Part shown: piece after piece, positions 36,129 to 44,480 of the stretch | Numbering within the stretch: the stretch's first letter is position 1 | Layout: each line of letters starts with the position of its first letter | Assembly (NCBI RefSeq): GCF_041397485.1 | Contig: NZ_JAWKWO010000003.1 | Coordinates: forward strand, 124,001 to 188,000 | Direction: 5' to 3' | Origin: Zhengella sp020637775 | GTDB taxonomy: Bacteria; Pseudomonadota; Alphaproteobacteria; Rhizobiales; Rhizobiaceae | Length of the DNA stretch: 64,000 nucleotides | Position numbers and translations under genes: made by a program | The notes under the pieces: model-generated | The model's database searches: none | Told to the model about the DNA's origin: nothing | Seen by the model: only the letters and a program-made list of their open reading frames with translations

Positions 36129-37402
36129 GCCTTGCCCTTCTCATCGGCGTCTTCGTTGCCGGTCTCGTCATCGGCATTCCCGTCGCGGTCACGCTGGGGC
36201 TTGCCTCGGCGGCCTATCTGCTGTCGGCGGGCATACCGCTTGTTGTCATGCCGCAGAAAATGTATGCGGGCATGGATGTGTTCGTGCTGCTTTGCATTCC
36301 GGGTTTCATCCTGGCCGGTAACCTGATGAATTCGGGCGGCATCACGGAACGCATCATCCGCTTCGCCAACGCCCTTGTCGGCTGGGCGCGTGGCGGGCTG
36401 GGCCTGACCAACGTGGCCGGTTCCATGCTGTTCGGCGGCATTTCCGGCACGGCAGTCGCCGATGCGGCGTCCATCGGCGGCATGATGATACCCGGCATGA
36501 AAAAGGCCGGCTATCCGGCTGATTTCTCTGCCGCCGTCACGGCCGCGTCATCGACAGTCGGGCCGATCATCCCGCCCTCGGTGCCGATGATCATCGTCGG
36601 CGCGCTGTCCGGCATTTCCGTGGGCAAGATGTTCCTGGCCGGAGCCGTGCCTGGCGTGCTGATGGGCCTTGCCATGATGGTGACGACCTACATCATTGCC
36701 GTGCGCAAGGGCTTTCCGCGCCAGCCCTGGCAAGGCGTGGGCGAATTGGCGCGCTCCTTCACGGGGGCGTTCTGGGCGATCTTCATGACCGTGCTGATCA
36801 TCGGCGGGCTGATGAGCGGGCTGGCCACGCCCACCGAGACAGCGGTTGTCGCCAGCGTCTATGCCCTTGTCGTCGGATGCTTCGTCTATCGTGAACTGCC
36901 GCTGAAGGCGGTGCCGAAGATCATCATCGACAGCGCGGTCTCCTCCGCTGCCATCCTGGCGCTGGTCGGCTTCGCCAATGTTTTCGGCTGGATTCTCGTG
37001 GCCGAACGGATCCCGCAGGCGATCGCATCTTCCGTTCTGGAAATCACCGACAATAAGTTCGTCGTGATCCTGCTCATCAACATCCTGCTGCTGTTCGTCG
37101 GCATGTTCATGGAAACGATCGCCGCGCTCATCATCCTGTTCGTGCCGCTGCTGACGCTGGCGCAGGGCGTGGGCGTCGATCCGCTCCATTTCGCCACCTT
37201 CGCCGTGCTCAACCTGATGATCGGGCTGACCACGCCGCCGGTGGGTGTGTGCCTGTTCATCTGCGCCAACATCGCCCGCCTGCCGCTGACGCCGGTGGTC
37301 AAGGCCATTGCGCCGTTTCTTCTCACCAATATTCTGGTATTGCTGCTGGTCTCCTACGTCCCGGCAATTGCCACCTGGCTTCCCTCCGTCCTGATGGATT
37401 AG
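36125..37402 (+). CDS. TRAP transporter large permease (DctM family)
   Basis: A 425-residue polytopic permease. DctM hallmarks are LLCIPGFILAGNLMNSGG, the first re-entrant region VGPIIPPSVPMIIVGALSG, GLMSGLATPTETAVVAS, and the second region LTTPPVGVCLFICANIA. Uses an ion gradient to import the substrate delivered by the DctP protein two genes upstream. ATGA overlap with dctQ. A dehydrogenase gene follows four bases after the stop, so transport and first oxidation step are co-expressed. Confidence 0.93.
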   Translation: MSLALLIGVFVAGLVIGIPVAVTLGLASAAYLLSAGIPLVVMPQKMYAGMDVFVLLCIPGFILAGNLMNSGGITERIIRFANALVGWARGGLGLTNVAGSMLFGGISGTAVADAASIGGMMIPGMKKAGYPADFSAAVTAASSTVGPIIPPSVPMIIVGALSGISVGKMFLAGAVPGVLMGLAMMVTTYIIAVRKGFPRQPWQGVGELARSFTGAFWAIFMTVLIIGGLMSGLATPTETAVVASVYALVVGCFVYRELPLKAVPKIIIDSAVSSAAILALVGFANVFGWILVAERIPQAIASSVLEITDNKFVVILLINILLLFVGMFMETIAALIILFVPLLTLAQGVGVDPLHFATFAVLNLMIGLTTPPVGVCLFICANIARLPLTPVVKAIAPFLLTNILVLLLVSYVPAIATWLPSVLMD

Positions 37403-37406
37403 GATC

Positions 37407-38453
37407 ATGTCCATGCAAACACGCGTCTGCCGCCTCTTCGACAAGCACGATATCCGCATCGAGACCGACACGGTGGGCGAACCGGGCCCCGGCGAGGTGC
37501 TGGTGGCGATTGGCGCCGGTGGTATTTGCGGTTCCGACCTTCACTATTATCACGATGGCGGGTTCGGCCCGATCCGGGTCAAGGAGCCGATCATACTTGG
37601 CCACGAGGTCGCCGGCACCGTGCAGGCCGTGGGCGAGGGCGTCACCAATGTGCAGCCGGGCGACCGGGTTGCACTGAATCCGAGCCGGCCGTGCGGGAAC
37701 TGCCGCTATTGCGATGTCGGACAGTACAATCATTGCCTGAACATGCGCTTCTATGGCTCGGCCATGCGCTTTCCCCATGAACAGGGCGGCTTCCGCGACC
37801 GGATCATCGCAGAAGCGGTGCAATGCGAGACGGTGAGCGAGGGCACGTCCATTGCCGAAGCCGCCTGTTCGGAACCGCTGGCGGTCTGCGTTCATGCCGC
37901 CAACCAGGCCGGCGACCTGCAGGGCGCGCGCGTGCTGGTGACGGGGTCCGGACCCATCGGCGCGCTGTGTGCTGCCGTTGCGCGCCAGCGCGGTGCCGTG
38001 GAAGTGGTTGTCACCGACCTGCAGGACGCGACGCTTGCGGTTGCCGCGCGCATGGGGGCGACGCAGACCGTCAACGTGGCCCGCGATGGCGCGACGATGG
38101 AAACCTTCACGGCTGACAAGGGCCATTTCGACGTGGCATTCGAATGCTCCGCCGCCCCGGCCGCATTGCGCACGGCCATCACGACGGTCAGGCCCAAGGG
38201 TACCATCGTGCAGGTGGGCGTGACGGGCGACATCGCCATTCCGCTCAACCTGATCGTGTCGAAGGAAATCGCCTTGAAGGGCACGCATCGCTTCCATCCG
38301 GAATTCGCCGAGGCGGTTCGCCTGATTGACAGCGGCGCCATCGACGTCAAGCCGATCATCACCGGCAGCTATCCGCTGGAACAGGCGCTGGAGGCCTTCG
38401 AGGCGGCGGGCGACCGGACGCGCTCCGTCAAGGTGCACCTGACGTTCGCGTGA
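37407..38453 (+). CDS. Zinc-dependent L-idonate/L-gulonate 5-dehydrogenase-like enzyme
   Basis: A 348-residue medium-chain dehydrogenase. The catalytic zinc is bound by Cys in GGICGSDLHYY (about 40) and His-Glu in ILGHEVAG. The structural zinc Cys set is in PCGNCRYCDVGQYNHC (about 94-109). The NAD site is VLVTGSGPIGALCAA. The closest family pattern is L-idonate 5-dehydrogenase; related enzymes oxidise L-gulonate to fructuronate. With uxuB and uxuA divergent, the latter would complete a route to 2-keto-3-deoxygluconate. ATG 37407 or the in-frame ATG at 37413. Confidence 0.85.
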   Translation: MSMQTRVCRLFDKHDIRIETDTVGEPGPGEVLVAIGAGGICGSDLHYYHDGGFGPIRVKEPIILGHEVAGTVQAVGEGVTNVQPGDRVALNPSRPCGNCRYCDVGQYNHCLNMRFYGSAMRFPHEQGGFRDRIIAEAVQCETVSEGTSIAEAACSEPLAVCVHAANQAGDLQGARVLVTGSGPIGALCAAVARQRGAVEVVVTDLQDATLAVAARMGATQTVNVARDGATMETFTADKGHFDVAFECSAAPAALRTAITTVRPKGTIVQVGVTGDIAIPLNLIVSKEIALKGTHRFHPEFAEAVRLIDSGAIDVKPIITGSYPLEQALEAFEAAGDRTRSVKVHLTFA

Positions 38454-38517
38454 GCCGCAAAATGGCATCCGGCGCCGGGGCTTGCGGCCGCGGGCGCGAC
38501 CTGATCCATTGCCGCCC

Positions 38518-39255
38518 ATGAACGATACATGCCCCTGTTGCGGCGCCGGCGGCCTGGATGCCGGTATGCCGCTGTTTCTGCTCGCGGCCCATGGCGAACG
38601 TGGCGGAGCAACCGGCAATGCGCGCCTTCGCGCAATCTGCCGCGAGGTTGCGCGCCTGCTTCGTGGAGAGGCGGCGGTGCGCTGCGGCGTGCTTTCAGGC
38701 GAGCCTTCGCTGGAAGGTGCCGTGGCCGGTGCCTGCGAAAGCCCTGTTTCCGTTTATCCTGTCTTCATGAGTGAAGGCTTCTTCGTGCGGGAAAGGCTGC
38801 CGGCCCGGCTTGCGGCGGCGGGCGTGAAAGCAACTGTCCTGCCGGTGCTTGGTGCCGATCCCGGCTTTGCGCAAGCGTGCGCGGCGCGGCTTGACGGGCT
38901 TGACGGCGGCGCGCCGGACCGGGTTCTCGTGGCCGCCCATGGCTCGACCAGGGACGACAGATCCCGCTGCGCCGCGGAAGCCTTTGCCAGCAGGCTGGCC
39001 TGCGCCCTTGGCGTCGCCGTGCAATGCGCCTTTCTGGAGGAACAGCCTTTCGTGGAGCAGGCGGTTCGCGCGCTCGACCACAGGGGCGCCATCGTCAGCC
39101 TGTTCGCCGGACAGGGCCTGCACGGAGCCGAGGACATGGATGCCATCATCGCGGCAAGCGGATTTGCGCCAGACAGGGTGATCGTACCGGCCGACGACAC
39201 CGTTCTCGTCGCCCGGCTGGCCGCCGCGGCTTTCCTTCGCGCGCACGGGCGGTGA
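38518..39255 (+). CDS. CbiX/sirohydrochlorin chelatase-like protein
   Basis: A 245-residue protein with two related halves. Each begins with a strand ending in an AHG motif (FLLAAHGERGG at about 18-28; VLVAAHGSTRDD at about 138-149), as in CbiX and related chelatases where His binds the metal. The N terminus NDTCPCCGAGG holds three cysteines. It would insert cobalt or another divalent ion into a tetrapyrrole, or bind metal in another way. No cobalamin or siroheme gene is adjacent. The ATG at 38518 lacks a clear ribosome site, and an in-frame GTG/ATG upstream is possible. Confidence 0.65.
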   Translation: MNDTCPCCGAGGLDAGMPLFLLAAHGERGGATGNARLRAICREVARLLRGEAAVRCGVLSGEPSLEGAVAGACESPVSVYPVFMSEGFFVRERLPARLAAAGVKATVLPVLGADPGFAQACAARLDGLDGGAPDRVLVAAHGSTRDDRSRCAAEAFASRLACALGVAVQCAFLEEQPFVEQAVRALDHRGAIVSLFAGQGLHGAEDMDAIIAASGFAPDRVIVPADDTVLVARLAAAAFLRAHGR

Positions 39256-39387
39256 ACACAGTGGTCATTCGCGGTTGTGGCAGGGTGACAGGGAATTAAC
39301 TTGCCAGATGCCTGAATGCGGCCCAAATAAGCGGGTGTATGGGCTTGGGGCGGCGCGCCGGACCGGCCGGCCGAGCGGGAAGCGCAC

Positions 39388-40581
39388 ATGGCATTCTGGA
39401 AACAGGTTCTCCTTACCGTCGCATTGCTGGCGATAGCCGGGCTTGGCTATGCCCGGCTCGTTCCCGGCGCGGGCGAGCAGATTGCGCGGCTCGGACTCGA
39501 CCCGGCAACGATCGCACTGCTGACGGGGGCTGATCCGGCCGGCCAGGCCGGCGGCGGGCGCCAGGGCGGCGGTGGCGGACCCGGCGGGTTTGGCGGGCGC
39601 GAGGCGCTCGTTTCCGTGCAGCCTGTCACGACGGCGCGCATCAATGACCGGATCACCGCCATTGGCGACGGCGAGGCGCTGCGCTCGGTCACGGTCGTGC
39701 CGCTGGCATCCGGTGTGCTGACCGAGATCAATGTGCGCCCGGGCGAGAGGGTGGATGCGGGCACCGTGATTGCCCGGCTCGACTCCGGCAGCGAGGAAAT
39801 CGCCCGCGACAGGGCCACGCTGGCGCTGAAGACGGCGCGCGATGCGCTGCGGAGGGTGGAGCGTCTTTTCGAAAGCAGGACGGCATCCCAGACGCAACTG
39901 GACGATTCACGCAATGCGGTCGCGACGGCCGAACTCGCCCTGCGCGAAGCGAAGGTCGATCTGGAAAAGCGCAGCATCGTCGCGCCGATTTCCGGGCGGG
40001 CCGGTCTCGTTCCCGTCGAGAAGGGCGATTACGTGACCACGCAGACCGAAATCGCCACGCTCGACGACAGGTCGTCGATCCTCGTCGATTTCTGGCTGCC
40101 GGAGCGTTTCGCGCCCATCATCACGGTGGGGCAGCCGCTCAGCGCGCATGCAGTGTCGCTGCCCGGCGAGACGTTCGAGGGTGAAGTCCAGGCGATTGGC
40201 GGGCGTATCGACCGCGCCAGCCGGACGATGCAGGTGCGCGCCCAGATCGAGAATCCCGAGGATCGCCTGCGCCCCGGCATGTCGTTCCGCGTGGAAATGC
40301 GCCTGCCGGGCGAAACCTGGCCGGCGGTCGATCCCCTTGCGATCCAATGGAGTTCCGCGGGCGCCCATGTCTGGCGCGTCACAGACGGCAAGGTGGAGCG
40401 GGTGATGGTGTCCATCATCCAGCGCAACAGCGACAGCGTGCTTGTCGACGGGCCGCTGAAAGAGGGCGAAATCGTCGTGACCGAAGGGTTGCAGTCCCTG
40501 CGCCCGGGGTCGGCCATCCGAATCCAGGGCGAGACGTTCAGGGAAGGCGAAAAGCGGCCGCAGGTGTCCGATGCAAGCTGA
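39388..40581 (+). CDS. RND efflux periplasmic adaptor (membrane fusion protein)
   Basis: A 397-residue HlyD-type adaptor with an N-terminal membrane anchor (about 4-22). A glycine-rich linker (GGGRQGGGGGPGGFGG, about 55-70) is followed by a lipoyl half-motif VVPLASGVLTEINVRPGERV and a short coiled-coil hairpin (about 125-175). The second lipoyl half is KRSIVAPISGRAGLVPVEKG, followed by beta-barrel and membrane-proximal domains. It connects the RND pump to an outer-membrane channel, which is not encoded here. RBS GGGAAG. Its end overlaps the pump gene by eleven bases. Confidence 0.92.
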   Translation: MAFWKQVLLTVALLAIAGLGYARLVPGAGEQIARLGLDPATIALLTGADPAGQAGGGRQGGGGGPGGFGGREALVSVQPVTTARINDRITAIGDGEALRSVTVVPLASGVLTEINVRPGERVDAGTVIARLDSGSEEIARDRATLALKTARDALRRVERLFESRTASQTQLDDSRNAVATAELALREAKVDLEKRSIVAPISGRAGLVPVEKGDYVTTQTEIATLDDRSSILVDFWLPERFAPIITVGQPLSAHAVSLPGETFEGEVQAIGGRIDRASRTMQVRAQIENPEDRLRPGMSFRVEMRLPGETWPAVDPLAIQWSSAGAHVWRVTDGKVERVMVSIIQRNSDSVLVDGPLKEGEIVVTEGLQSLRPGSAIRIQGETFREGEKRPQVSDAS

Positions 40582-43500
40582 CGGTGCGAACCGGGGCAAT
40601 GCCAGGGATATCGCCGCGCTGTTCGTGCGCCGGCCGGTGCTGGCCATTGTCGTCAACCTGCTGATCGTGGTCGCCGGTCTGGCCGCGCTCTATGGTGCGG
40701 AAATCCGCGAACTGCCGGAAACGGACAGCCCGGTGATCACGGTGCGTACCGATTTTTCGGGGGCCGCGCCGGAGACCATCGACCGTGAACTGACCGCACG
40801 CATCGAGGGGGCGGCCGGCCGCGTGCCCGGCGTGCGCTCCATTTCCTCCTCCTCCTCCTTCGGACGGTCAAGCGTGACCGTCGAATTCACCGAGGAGACC
40901 GATCTCGACATCGCCGCCTCCGACCTGCGCGATGCCATCAACCGCATTTCGCGCGACCTTCCGGACGATGCCGACGACCCGATCATCGTCAAGGCGGACG
41001 GCAATGCCCAGGCGGTGATGCGCATCGCGGTGACCTCCGAGCGCCTTACGGTGCAGCAACTCACCCTGCTGGTCGAGGACGACATCGTCGAGCGGCTGAC
41101 GGCGGTGCCGGGCGTGGCGGACGTGCAGGTCTATGGCGACAGGGACGAGATCTTCCGCATCGATGTCGATCAGACCCGGCTTGCCAGCCGCGGCCTGACC
41201 GTCGCCGACCTTGCCCGCGCGCTTTCCACGGCGGCCTTCGATGCCCCGGCCGGTTCGCTGACCTCTTCCAGCCAGGATCTCGTCGTACGGGCCACGGCGA
41301 CGGTGGCTTCGAAGGAAGAGTTCGAAGCCATCGTCATCAAGGATCGTGTCCGCATCGGCGACGTGGCCAGCGTTTCGCTCGGACCCAATCCCGGCGACAG
41401 CGCCCTGCGCGCGAACGGGGCGAACGGCGTGGGCCTTGGCATCATCCGCCAGGCCGGTTCGAACACGCTGGAAATCTCGCAGGGCGTTCGCAAGGCGGTG
41501 GACGAAATCCGAACCATCCTGCCCGACGGGGTGACGGTGAAGGTTACCTCCGACGACGCGACCTTCATTTCCGGCGCCATCAACGAGGTGGTCTATTCGC
41601 TTGCCCTGGCGATTACCATCGTCATTGCCGTGATCTTCCTGTTCCTGCTGAACGTGCGCGCAACGCTGGTGCCTGCGCTGACCATTCCCGTTGCGCTGAT
41701 CGGCGCTGTCGCTGGCATCTGGCTTGCTGGGTTCTCGGTCAACATCCTGACCCTGCTCGCGCTGGTGCTGGCGACCGGCATGGTGGTCGATGATGCCATT
41801 GTCGTGCTGGAGAACATCGTCACGCGGCGCAACGAGGGCATGACCGCGCGCGCGGCGGCCGTGATCGGCACGCGCGAGGTGTTCTTCGCCGTCATCACCA
41901 CCACGGCCACGCTTGCCGCCGTCTTCATCCCGATCTCGTTCCTGCCTGGCAAGGCCGGCGGCCTGTTCCGGGAATTCGGCTTCACGCTGGCGCTCTCGGT
42001 CATGCTGTCGTCCGTCGTGGCGTTGTCGCTCTGCCCGATGCTGGCGTCACGATTTCTCACCGGCCAGCCGCGCGCCAGCGACGATCGCGTGAAACCCAGC
42101 CTCATCGGACGCTTCGGCGGAATGTTGACGCGGCTGTATGCGGGTCTTCTGGAACTTTGCCTGAAGGTCCCGCTCGTGGTTATCGTTGCCGCCGTCATCG
42201 TTGCGGGCGCTGCGGTCGCTACGTTCACGACCCTGCGCCAGGAACTGACACCGCCGGAAGACCGGTCCATCGTGATTTTCATCGTGTCGGCGCCGCAGGG
42301 CGTGAGCCTCGACTACACCGCCAGCCAGGTGCGCAAGCTGGAAGCGTTGGCCGAGCCCTACAAGGCGACGGGCGAAGTGACCAATATCTTCTCCATCGCC
42401 GGGCGGCGCGGCCAGGCCAACAGCGGGTTTCTGGTCCTGACGCTGGCTCCCTGGGAGGAGCGGGATCGTTCGCAGCAGGAGATCGTGGCAGAATTGAACC
42501 GGCTGGCCGGCCAGGTTGTCGGCGTACGCGCCTTCGCCATCCAGCCCAATTCGCTGGGCATTCGCGGGGCGGGCAATGGTCTGCAGGTGGCGATTGCGGG
42601 TGACAATTACGATGAACTGGCCACGGCCGCCGACAAGGTGATGCAGCAACTGGAGCAGGAACCGCGTTTCGGGCGCATCCGGCTATCCTACGAGACGACG
42701 CAGCCGCAATTGTCCATCCAGGTGGACCGGGAGCGCGCATCGGACCTCGGCGTCGACATTTCCGGCCTGGCCGCCGTCATCCAGTCCATGCTCGACGGGC
42801 GCGCCATCGGCTCGGTCTTCCTCAATGACCGCGCCATCGACATCAAGCTCTTGTCGACATCGAACCCGGTCAACGATCCCACGGATCTGGAGAATATCTT
42901 CATCCAGACTTCTGACGGGCGAACAGTGCCGATCTCGACCATCTCGACGCTGGAAGAGCGTCCCGTGGCGCCTTCGCTCGACCGCGAACAGAAGCTGCGC
43001 GCCGTTTCCATCACCGCCAGCCTGTCACCGGACTTCGCGCTGGCCGATGCCATGACGCGCTTCACGGAGATCGCCACGCCTCTGCTTCCGCCGGGCGCGC
43101 GCCTGGTGCCGCTGGCCGAGGCCGCCACGCTCGACGAGACCAACAGTTCCATCGGCCTGGTCTTCGCCTTCGCCATCGTTGTGGTCCTGCTGGTGCTTTC
43201 GGCGCAGTTCGAGAGCTTTGTCTCGGCCTTCATCATCATCCTGACGGTGCCGCTCGGTCTGGCATGCGCCGTTTTCGCCATGGCGCTGACCGGAACGAGC
43301 CTGAACGTCTATTCGCAGGTCGGACTGGTGCTGCTGGTCGGGATCATGGCCAAGAACGGCATCCTGATCGTCGAATTCGCCAATCAGCTGCGTGACCGGG
43401 GCGTCAGCGTCGCCGATGCGGCACGCCAGGCGGCGGTGCGCCGTTTGCGTCCGGTGATGATGACGATGATCTCGACCGTGCTGGGCGGCCTGCCGCTTGT

Positions 43501-43699
43501 CCTGGCGTCGGGGGCCGGCGCCGAGGCGCGTATCGCGCTTGGCTGGGTGATTGTCGGGGGGCTCGGGCTTGCGACACTCGCCACGCTGTTCGTGACGCCG
43601 GTCGCCTACCTTCTTCTGGCCCGCTTCTCCACGCCCAAGGCAGCGCAACAGGCACGGCTGGAGCGGGAACTGGCAGAGGCCGAAGCCGAGGCAGGCTGA
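40571..43699 (+). CDS. RND-family efflux permease
   Basis: A 1042-residue inner-membrane proton antiporter with twelve helices and two large periplasmic loops. TM4 carries the proton-relay pair in ATGMVVDDAIVVLEN (about 405-419), and the TM10 region includes GIMAKNGILIVEFANQLRD with the conserved Lys. The porter-domain opening ELPETDSPVITVRTDFSGAAPE is typical of the AcrB/MexF-like group. Exports hydrophobic or aromatic compounds; the substrate is unknown. A MarR regulator lies convergently downstream, and the benzoate genes begin beyond it. Confidence 0.93.
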   Translation: MQADGANRGNARDIAALFVRRPVLAIVVNLLIVVAGLAALYGAEIRELPETDSPVITVRTDFSGAAPETIDRELTARIEGAAGRVPGVRSISSSSSFGRSSVTVEFTEETDLDIAASDLRDAINRISRDLPDDADDPIIVKADGNAQAVMRIAVTSERLTVQQLTLLVEDDIVERLTAVPGVADVQVYGDRDEIFRIDVDQTRLASRGLTVADLARALSTAAFDAPAGSLTSSSQDLVVRATATVASKEEFEAIVIKDRVRIGDVASVSLGPNPGDSALRANGANGVGLGIIRQAGSNTLEISQGVRKAVDEIRTILPDGVTVKVTSDDATFISGAINEVVYSLALAITIVIAVIFLFLLNVRATLVPALTIPVALIGAVAGIWLAGFSVNILTLLALVLATGMVVDDAIVVLENIVTRRNEGMTARAAAVIGTREVFFAVITTTATLAAVFIPISFLPGKAGGLFREFGFTLALSVMLSSVVALSLCPMLASRFLTGQPRASDDRVKPSLIGRFGGMLTRLYAGLLELCLKVPLVVIVAAVIVAGAAVATFTTLRQELTPPEDRSIVIFIVSAPQGVSLDYTASQVRKLEALAEPYKATGEVTNIFSIAGRRGQANSGFLVLTLAPWEERDRSQQEIVAELNRLAGQVVGVRAFAIQPNSLGIRGAGNGLQVAIAGDNYDELATAADKVMQQLEQEPRFGRIRLSYETTQPQLSIQVDRERASDLGVDISGLAAVIQSMLDGRAIGSVFLNDRAIDIKLLSTSNPVNDPTDLENIFIQTSDGRTVPISTISTLEERPVAPSLDREQKLRAVSITASLSPDFALADAMTRFTEIATPLLPPGARLVPLAEAATLDETNSSIGLVFAFAIVVVLLVLSAQFESFVSAFIIILTVPLGLACAVFAMALTGTSLNVYSQVGLVLLVGIMAKNGILIVEFANQLRDRGVSVADAARQAAVRRLRPVMMTMISTVLGGLPLVLASGAGAEARIALGWVIVGGLGLATLATLFVTPVAYLLLARFSTPKAAQQARLERELAEAEAEAG

Positions 43700-43718
43700 A
43701 CCGGAACGTCAGGCGCGG

Positions 43719-44189
43719 TCAGCCGGCAACCCTCTCAAGCATGGCAATGAAGCGGCGGCTTTCCTCCGTGCCGCCAAGCTTCTCGATCATGCGGTTTTCA
43801 TGGTCGCGCCAGACACCCGCCATGGTCTGGACAAAGCGCTCGCCCTTCGGCGTCAGGTAAAGGGAATAGGATCTGCGGTCGGTATCGGTCTTGCGCCGTT
43901 CGGCCAGCCCGCGCTTCTCCAGACCGTCCATCAGCGCGACCAGGTTGGCCGGCTTGACGCCGAGCGCCTCGGCGATTTCCGATTGCTTGCTGCCGGGCTG
44001 GCGGGCGATCAGCGCCAGGGCAGAGAACTCGGCCGGGCGCAACTTCAGTCTGGAAAAGCTCTCGGCGAAGTCCTGAAAGACGGCAAGCTGGGCGCGGCGC
44101 AACTTGTAGCCAATGATCGTGTCGAGCGGGGGAACAGCTTCGGCGACCTCTTTCTGTTCCGCATCCGCACGAATCGCTTCCTGATTCAT
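43719..44189 (-). CDS. MarR-family transcriptional regulator
   Basis: A 156-residue MarR regulator. The winged helix (about 50-115) includes SKQSEIAEALGVKPANLVALMDGLEKRGL and the beta-wing DTDRRSYSLYLTPKG. The first possible ATG, at 44234, coincides with a TATAAT box read on the same strand, so the transcript must start downstream. I use the ATG at 44189, preceded by AAAGGA. It probably controls the neighbouring RND pump and itself through the palindrome just upstream. MarR ligands are often aromatic acids, and the benzoate operon is adjacent. Confidence 0.88.
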   Translation of the reverse strand: MNQEAIRADAEQKEVAEAVPPLDTIIGYKLRRAQLAVFQDFAESFSRLKLRPAEFSALALIARQPGSKQSEIAEALGVKPANLVALMDGLEKRGLAERRKTDTDRRSYSLYLTPKGERFVQTMAGVWRDHENRMIEKLGGTEESRRFIAMLERVAG

Positions 44190-44228
44190 GCTGTCGTCCT
44201 TTCTCGGCCGCGACCATAAATCATGGTT

Positions 44229-44256
44229 CATCATTATAACATAGGCAAACTTTGCC
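44229..44256 (-). promoter_or_regulatory. marR promoter with palindromic operator
   Basis: On the minus strand the perfect inverted repeat GGCAAAGTTTGCC (44244-44256) is followed by TATAAT (44233-44238). The repeat covers the region between -35 and -10, a standard position for MarR autorepression. The nearness of TATAAT to the first ATG decides the downstream start of the MarR gene. Confidence 0.55.
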
Positions 44257-44305
44257 GGGACTGTGCGGGCGGGAACGGGAATGTCCCGAAAGAGCGATGC
44301 AGCCG

Positions 44306-44336
44306 TTCATACGGAAAAAAAATGCAATATATTGCA
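44306..44336 (+). promoter_or_regulatory. BoxR-type operator 1 with overlapping promoter
   Basis: TGCAATATATTGCA (44323-44336) is a perfect palindrome of the form TGCA-N6-TGCA, extending to ATGCAATATATTGCAT. It contains TATATT (44328-44333) as a possible -10, with TTCATA (44306-44311) as a -35 at 16-base spacing. TGCA-N6-TGCA is the operator form described for BzdR and BoxR. It lies about 145 bases before boxC. Confidence 0.65.
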
Positions 44337-44426
44337 TATCACTGTTTTTCCCGATTATCGTTCAAGGCCATGATTTTAAACAGAAATGCTCCGCAATGAT
44401 GATTTTTCGATTCAGCACTGGATTTA

Positions 44427-44440
44427 TGCAGTAAAGTGCA
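44427..44440 (+). promoter_or_regulatory. BoxR-type operator 2 before boxC
   Basis: TGCAGTAAAGTGCA is a second TGCA-N6-TGCA site, centred 104 bases (about ten helical turns) downstream of operator 1 and 41 bases before the boxC start. Binding at both could form a repression loop, or the second could block elongation. The AT-rich stretch 44340-44426 between them contains no gene. Confidence 0.6.
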
Positions 44441-44480
44441 CTATGTTCGCCCTCAATCAGAACAGCGGAGGGATGCCGCG

